Part shown: positions 7,318 to 8,262 of the stretch, piece by piece
How positions within the stretch are numbered: position 1 is the stretch's first letter
Layout: each line of letters begins with the position of its first letter
Source of the DNA: Bacillota bacterium
GTDB lineage: Bacteria; Bacillota; Sulfobacillia; Symbiobacteriales; ZC4RG38
Direction: 5' to 3'
NCBI GenBank assembly: GCA_003242505.1
Contig: QGUP01000071.1
Coordinates: 1-8,262 of the forward strand
DNA length: 8,262 nucleotides
Notes under the pieces: model-generated
Database searches by the model: none
The model's input: the letters and a program-made list of their open reading frames with translations, nothing else
What the model was told of the DNA's origin: nothing
Made by a program: the position numbers and the translations under genes

Positions 7318-7335
7318 AGGGCCCGAGCAACCCTG
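7318..7335 (+). repeat. Intergenic element, copy B (tpiA-gpmI)
   Basis: AGGGCCCGAGCAACCCTG matches the element at 6465-6484 except for two missing bases and one substitution. It lies about 27 bases after the tpiA hairpin. The function is not known. Confidence 0.55.
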
Positions 7336-7361
7336 GCGCATCGCCAACTTCGTATCACCAC

Positions 7362-7382
7362 TTTGTAAAGTGACTTTACAAA
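7362..7382. promoter_or_regulatory. AT-rich 21-bp palindrome, likely operator
   Basis: TTTGTAAAGT, one central G, then its exact reverse complement: perfect 10-bp arms in the AT-richest patch of a very GC-rich window. It lies about 65 bases upstream of the gpmI -10 box. The 1-base centre and length suit a dimeric repressor or activator. TTGTAAA-N5-TTTACAA resembles Rex-type sites (usually N4) and TyrR-type boxes (usually N6), but neither spacing fits, and the inner GTAAAGT-G-ACTTTAC has the 7-1-7 layout of Fur-family sites. The regulator is therefore not identified. Confidence 0.65.
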
Positions 7383-7417
7383 AGTCCGATCCAGCTGGCT
7401 TGAAGCCCCTGCCCCTG

Positions 7418-7447
7418 ACCACCGGGGTGGCCCTCCACCCCGGTGGT
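7418..7447. repeat. Perfect 13-bp inverted repeat abutting the gpmI -10
   Basis: ACCACCGGGGTGG (7418-7430), CCCT, then the exact reverse complement (7435-7447). Its last base is the first T of the TATAAT box, so it covers the spacer and -35 zone. As RNA it would be a very stable tetraloop hairpin able to end or pause read-through from tpiA, though AUAAUAGGGG rather than a U-tract follows. As DNA it could be an operator that blocks gpmI transcription. Confidence 0.7.
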
Positions 7448-7452
7448 ATAAT
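7444..7452 (+). promoter_or_regulatory. gpmI promoter, extended -10
   Basis: TGG-TATAAT: a perfect sigma-70/sigma-A -10 hexamer (7447-7452) with the TGn extension. The -35 position (about 7424-7429) reads GGGGTG, a non-match, so the extended -10 and possibly an activator would carry recognition. Initiation near 7458-7460 would leave a leader of about 25 bases before the gpmI GTG. Confidence 0.75.
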
Positions 7453-7484
7453 AGGGGACTGCGAGATTCCTGGAGGTGACCCCT

Positions 7485-8262
7485 GTGGCAACTCTGCGCC
7501 GGCCTGTGGCGCTGATTGTCCTGGACGGCTGGGGCCTCAACCCGGACCCCCGGGGCAACGCCATCCACATTGCCCGCACCCCGAACTTTGACCGCTACTG
7601 GGCCGAGTATCCCCACACCACCCTCCAGGCCTCCGGCGAGGCGGTGGGCCTGGTCCCCGGGCAGATGGGGGACTCCAACGTCGGCCACCTGAACCTCGGC
7701 GCCGGGCGGATCGTCTACCAGACCCTGGTCCGGATCAACCGGGCGATCCAGGACGGCAGCTTCTTCACCCTGCCGGCCTGGCGGGAGGCCCTGGACAGGG
7801 TGAAGGCCACCGGCGGCCGGCTGCACCTGATGGGCCTGGTCTCCGACGGCGGCGTCCACAGCCACCAGGACCACCTCTACGCCCTCCTGGAACTGGCCCG
7901 CCGGGAGGGGCTCACGGGCGACCGGGTGGTGGTCCACGCCTTCCTCGACGGTCGGGACGTGCCGCCCACCAGCGCCCCGGGTTACCTCCGGGCTCTGGAA
8001 GCGAAGATGGCGGAGCTGGGCGTGGGGCGGGTCGCCACCGTCAGCGGCCGCTACTACGCGATGGACCGGGACAAGCGCTGGGACCGGACCCGGGCGGCCT
8101 TCCTGGCCATCGTCCGGGGGGAGGGGCTCAAGGCCCCCGACGCCCTGGCCGCGGTCCAGGCGGCCTACGACCGGGGGGAGACCGACGAGTTCGTCAAGCC
8201 CACGCTGATCGTCGGCTCCGACGGCCGGCCGGTGGCGGTGCTGGAGAGCGAGCGGGATGCGG
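7485..8262 (+). CDS. gpmI: 2,3-bisphosphoglycerate-independent phosphoglycerate mutase (5' part)
   Basis: The first 259 residues of a protein that is normally about 510 long; the frame is open to the window edge. It interconverts 3- and 2-phosphoglycerate in the cytoplasm through a phosphoserine, using two metal ions (usually Mn). Seen: ALIVLDGWGLNP (9-20) with metal-binding Asp14, PGQMGDSNVGHLNLGAGR (58-75) with the nucleophile Ser64, LVSDGGVHSHQDH (118-130) with His125, HAFLDGRDVPPTSA (151-164), SGRYYAMDRDKRWDR (187-201) and DEFVKPT (234-240). The metal-binding C-terminal phosphatase domain is not in the window. The GTG start at 7485 follows GGAGGTGA (7472-7479). Unlike gap-pgk-tpiA, it has its own clear promoter and upstream palindromes, so it is probably regulated separately. 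An eno gene is a common next neighbour but cannot be seen here. Confidence 0.97.
   Translation, partial: MATLRRPVALIVLDGWGLNPDPRGNAIHIARTPNFDRYWAEYPHTTLQASGEAVGLVPGQMGDSNVGHLNLGAGRIVYQTLVRINRAIQDGSFFTLPAWREALDRVKATGGRLHLMGLVSDGGVHSHQDHLYALLELARREGLTGDRVVVHAFLDGRDVPPTSAPGYLRALEAKMAELGVGRVATVSGRYYAMDRDKRWDRTRAAFLAIVRGEGLKAPDALAAVQAAYDRGETDEFVKPTLIVGSDGRPVAVLESERDA

Larger units (their letters stand above)
7266..7484 (+). other. tpiA-gpmI regulatory spacer
   Basis: This is the longest gap within the glycolytic cluster and the most structured DNA in the window. In order it contains a hairpin (7270-7291), a possible extended -10 TGGTAAGAT (7289-7297), element copy B (7318-7335), a small hairpin TGGCG-CAT-CGCCA (7334-7346), an AT-rich palindrome (7362-7382), a 13-bp perfect inverted repeat (7418-7447), the gpmI promoter and a strong ribosome binding site. 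No believable small protein gene was seen in it. Confidence 0.7.

Noticed and set aside
7370..7591. 73-codon plus-strand open frame in the tpiA-gpmI spacer
   Set aside because: It runs out of frame into gpmI, has no ribosome binding site and crosses the promoter and palindromes.
6351..7937. 528-codon minus-strand open frame opposite tpiA and gpmI
   Set aside because: It crosses two well-supported genes and the promoter spacer, shows no domain, and has low-complexity composition typical of a shadow frame.

Overview
The window is very GC-rich (AT-rich stretches are short and confined to intergenic DNA) and reads as chromosomal DNA of a high-GC bacterium. Bacillus-type GAPDH sequence, a cofactor-independent phosphoglycerate mutase, strong purine-rich ribosome binding sites and a TATAAT-type promoter together suggest a high-GC member of the Bacillota (Symbiobacterium/Thermaerobacter-like), possibly thermophilic. 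This placement is an inference from gene content, not from a marker gene. No mobile element, CRISPR array, tRNA or rRNA was seen.

Left half (1-3889, minus strand): a tightly packed four-gene membrane-associated operon, read right to left: a multi-pass membrane protein (2942-3889), a secreted or anchored DUF4129 protein (1881-2945), a membrane-anchored DUF4350 protein (685-1884) and a MoxR-family AAA+ ATPase (1-710, cut by the window edge). Every junction overlaps (4, 4 and 26 bases), so translation is probably coupled. MoxR/DUF4129/DUF4350 clusters are a recognised but functionally obscure neighbourhood; a DUF58 (VWA-like) gene is the usual next member and would lie beyond base 1.

Middle (3890-4174): a divergent intergenic region of about 285 bases with GC-rich direct and inverted repeats but no convincing sigma-70 promoter. 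No CggR-type glycolytic repressor gene is present next to gap.

Right half (4175-8262, plus strand): the lower glycolysis/gluconeogenesis genes gap, pgk, tpiA and the 5' half of gpmI. They interconvert dihydroxyacetone phosphate, glyceraldehyde 3-phosphate, 1,3-bisphosphoglycerate, 3-phosphoglycerate and 2-phosphoglycerate. gap, pgk and gpmI appear to start with GTG. A GC-rich hairpin without a U-tract follows each stop codon closely (gap, pgk, tpiA).

The most unusual stretch is the roughly 219-base tpiA-gpmI spacer. It holds two similar hairpin plus extended -10 modules 155 bases apart, an AT-rich 21-bp palindrome, a 13-bp perfect inverted repeat abutting the TATAAT box, and a near-copy of an element also found between pgk and tpiA. 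This suggests separate regulation of gpmI and possibly a short leader or small RNA. Otherwise the window is ordinary core metabolism plus a known but poorly understood MoxR cluster.
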